64,000 bases of DNA, taken from contig JAQMRL010000006.1 in the NCBI GenBank assembly GCA_035578175.1, positions 57,205,001-57,269,000 of the forward strand, read 5' to 3'. The stretch is from Catonia carolina (taxonomy: Eukaryota > Arthropoda > Insecta > Hemiptera > Achilidae). Positions 63,931 to 64,000 of the stretch are shown piece by piece; the stretch's first letter is position 1; each line of letters opens with the position of its first letter. The notes beneath the pieces are model-generated. The model was not told the DNA's origin. It worked only from the letters and a program-made list of their open reading frames with translations, and did no database searches. The position numbers were made by a program, and so were the translations under genes.

Positions 63931-64000
63931 AAAAAAACTTGTCATGCCTGTGTCATTTCATAAAAACAAAAAATCATTTCATATAAAAGAAATCATCTAT

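Overview
The window looks like arthropod, most likely insect, nuclear DNA. The background is strongly AT-rich, packed with degraded non-LTR retrotransposons, mariner and pogo-like DNA transposons, SINE-like and MITE-like repeats, with a few spliced host exons. I see no rRNA, no true tRNA gene, no CRISPR and no bacterial operon. The species cannot be read from the sequence.

Region 1 (1 to about 14.3 kb) is different: more balanced base composition, compact intronless ORFs on both strands, TATA boxes tight to the starts, and arrays of terminal or enhancer-like repeats. It is an endogenized DNA virus or virus-like element. It carries a protein-primed family-B DNA polymerase of the Polinton/adintovirus/bidnavirus type (8097-11327, minus), a probable OB-fold protein, a BIR-like zinc protein and several unknown small ORFs. 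The first 7.83 kb is a near-perfect palindrome (arms 1-3670 and about 4161-7830), so the small genes occur twice in mirror image. A further copy of the sequence at the palindrome centre lies at 12360-12653, which suggests a fused or concatemeric viral genome. The polymerase is broken: motif C is missing, the 3' part is frameshifted, and there is an in-frame TGA.

The most striking signal in region 1 is at gene ends. Four gene types are each followed, 9 to 67 nt after the stop codon and on the coding strand, by a 16-nt hairpin with a 6-bp stem and a four-base loop (TTTC in most, TTTA in one). The hairpin usually has an A-rich 5' flank and an AC or ACC 3' flank. This matches the architecture of the metazoan replication-dependent histone mRNA 3' end. 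Two more such hairpins stand in tandem without a convincing ORF. I read this as a virus whose mRNAs were built to use SLBP/U7-type, poly(A)-independent 3' processing.

Region 2 (14.3-64 kb) is host DNA. Its only coherent genes are a tandem family of small secreted or membrane cysteine-rich proteins, all on the plus strand. Each has a 69-nt first exon encoding a signal peptide, a phase-0 intron, and one large second exon. Gene A spans 25859-28697. Gene B has two duplicated first exons at 36101 and 36634 and its second exon at 45067-45513. Gene C has its first exon at 61627 and runs beyond the window. The introns have been filled by LINEs, mariners and other repeats. One isolated terminal exon (53801-53998) may belong to another gene. 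The rest is repeats: a roughly 1-kb family with an internal GT microsatellite (about ten copies or fragments), a roughly 400-bp SINE-like family (four copies), LINE fragments from two clades, a mariner nested in a LINE, two snapback mariners, and a pogo-like element with intact TA target duplication.
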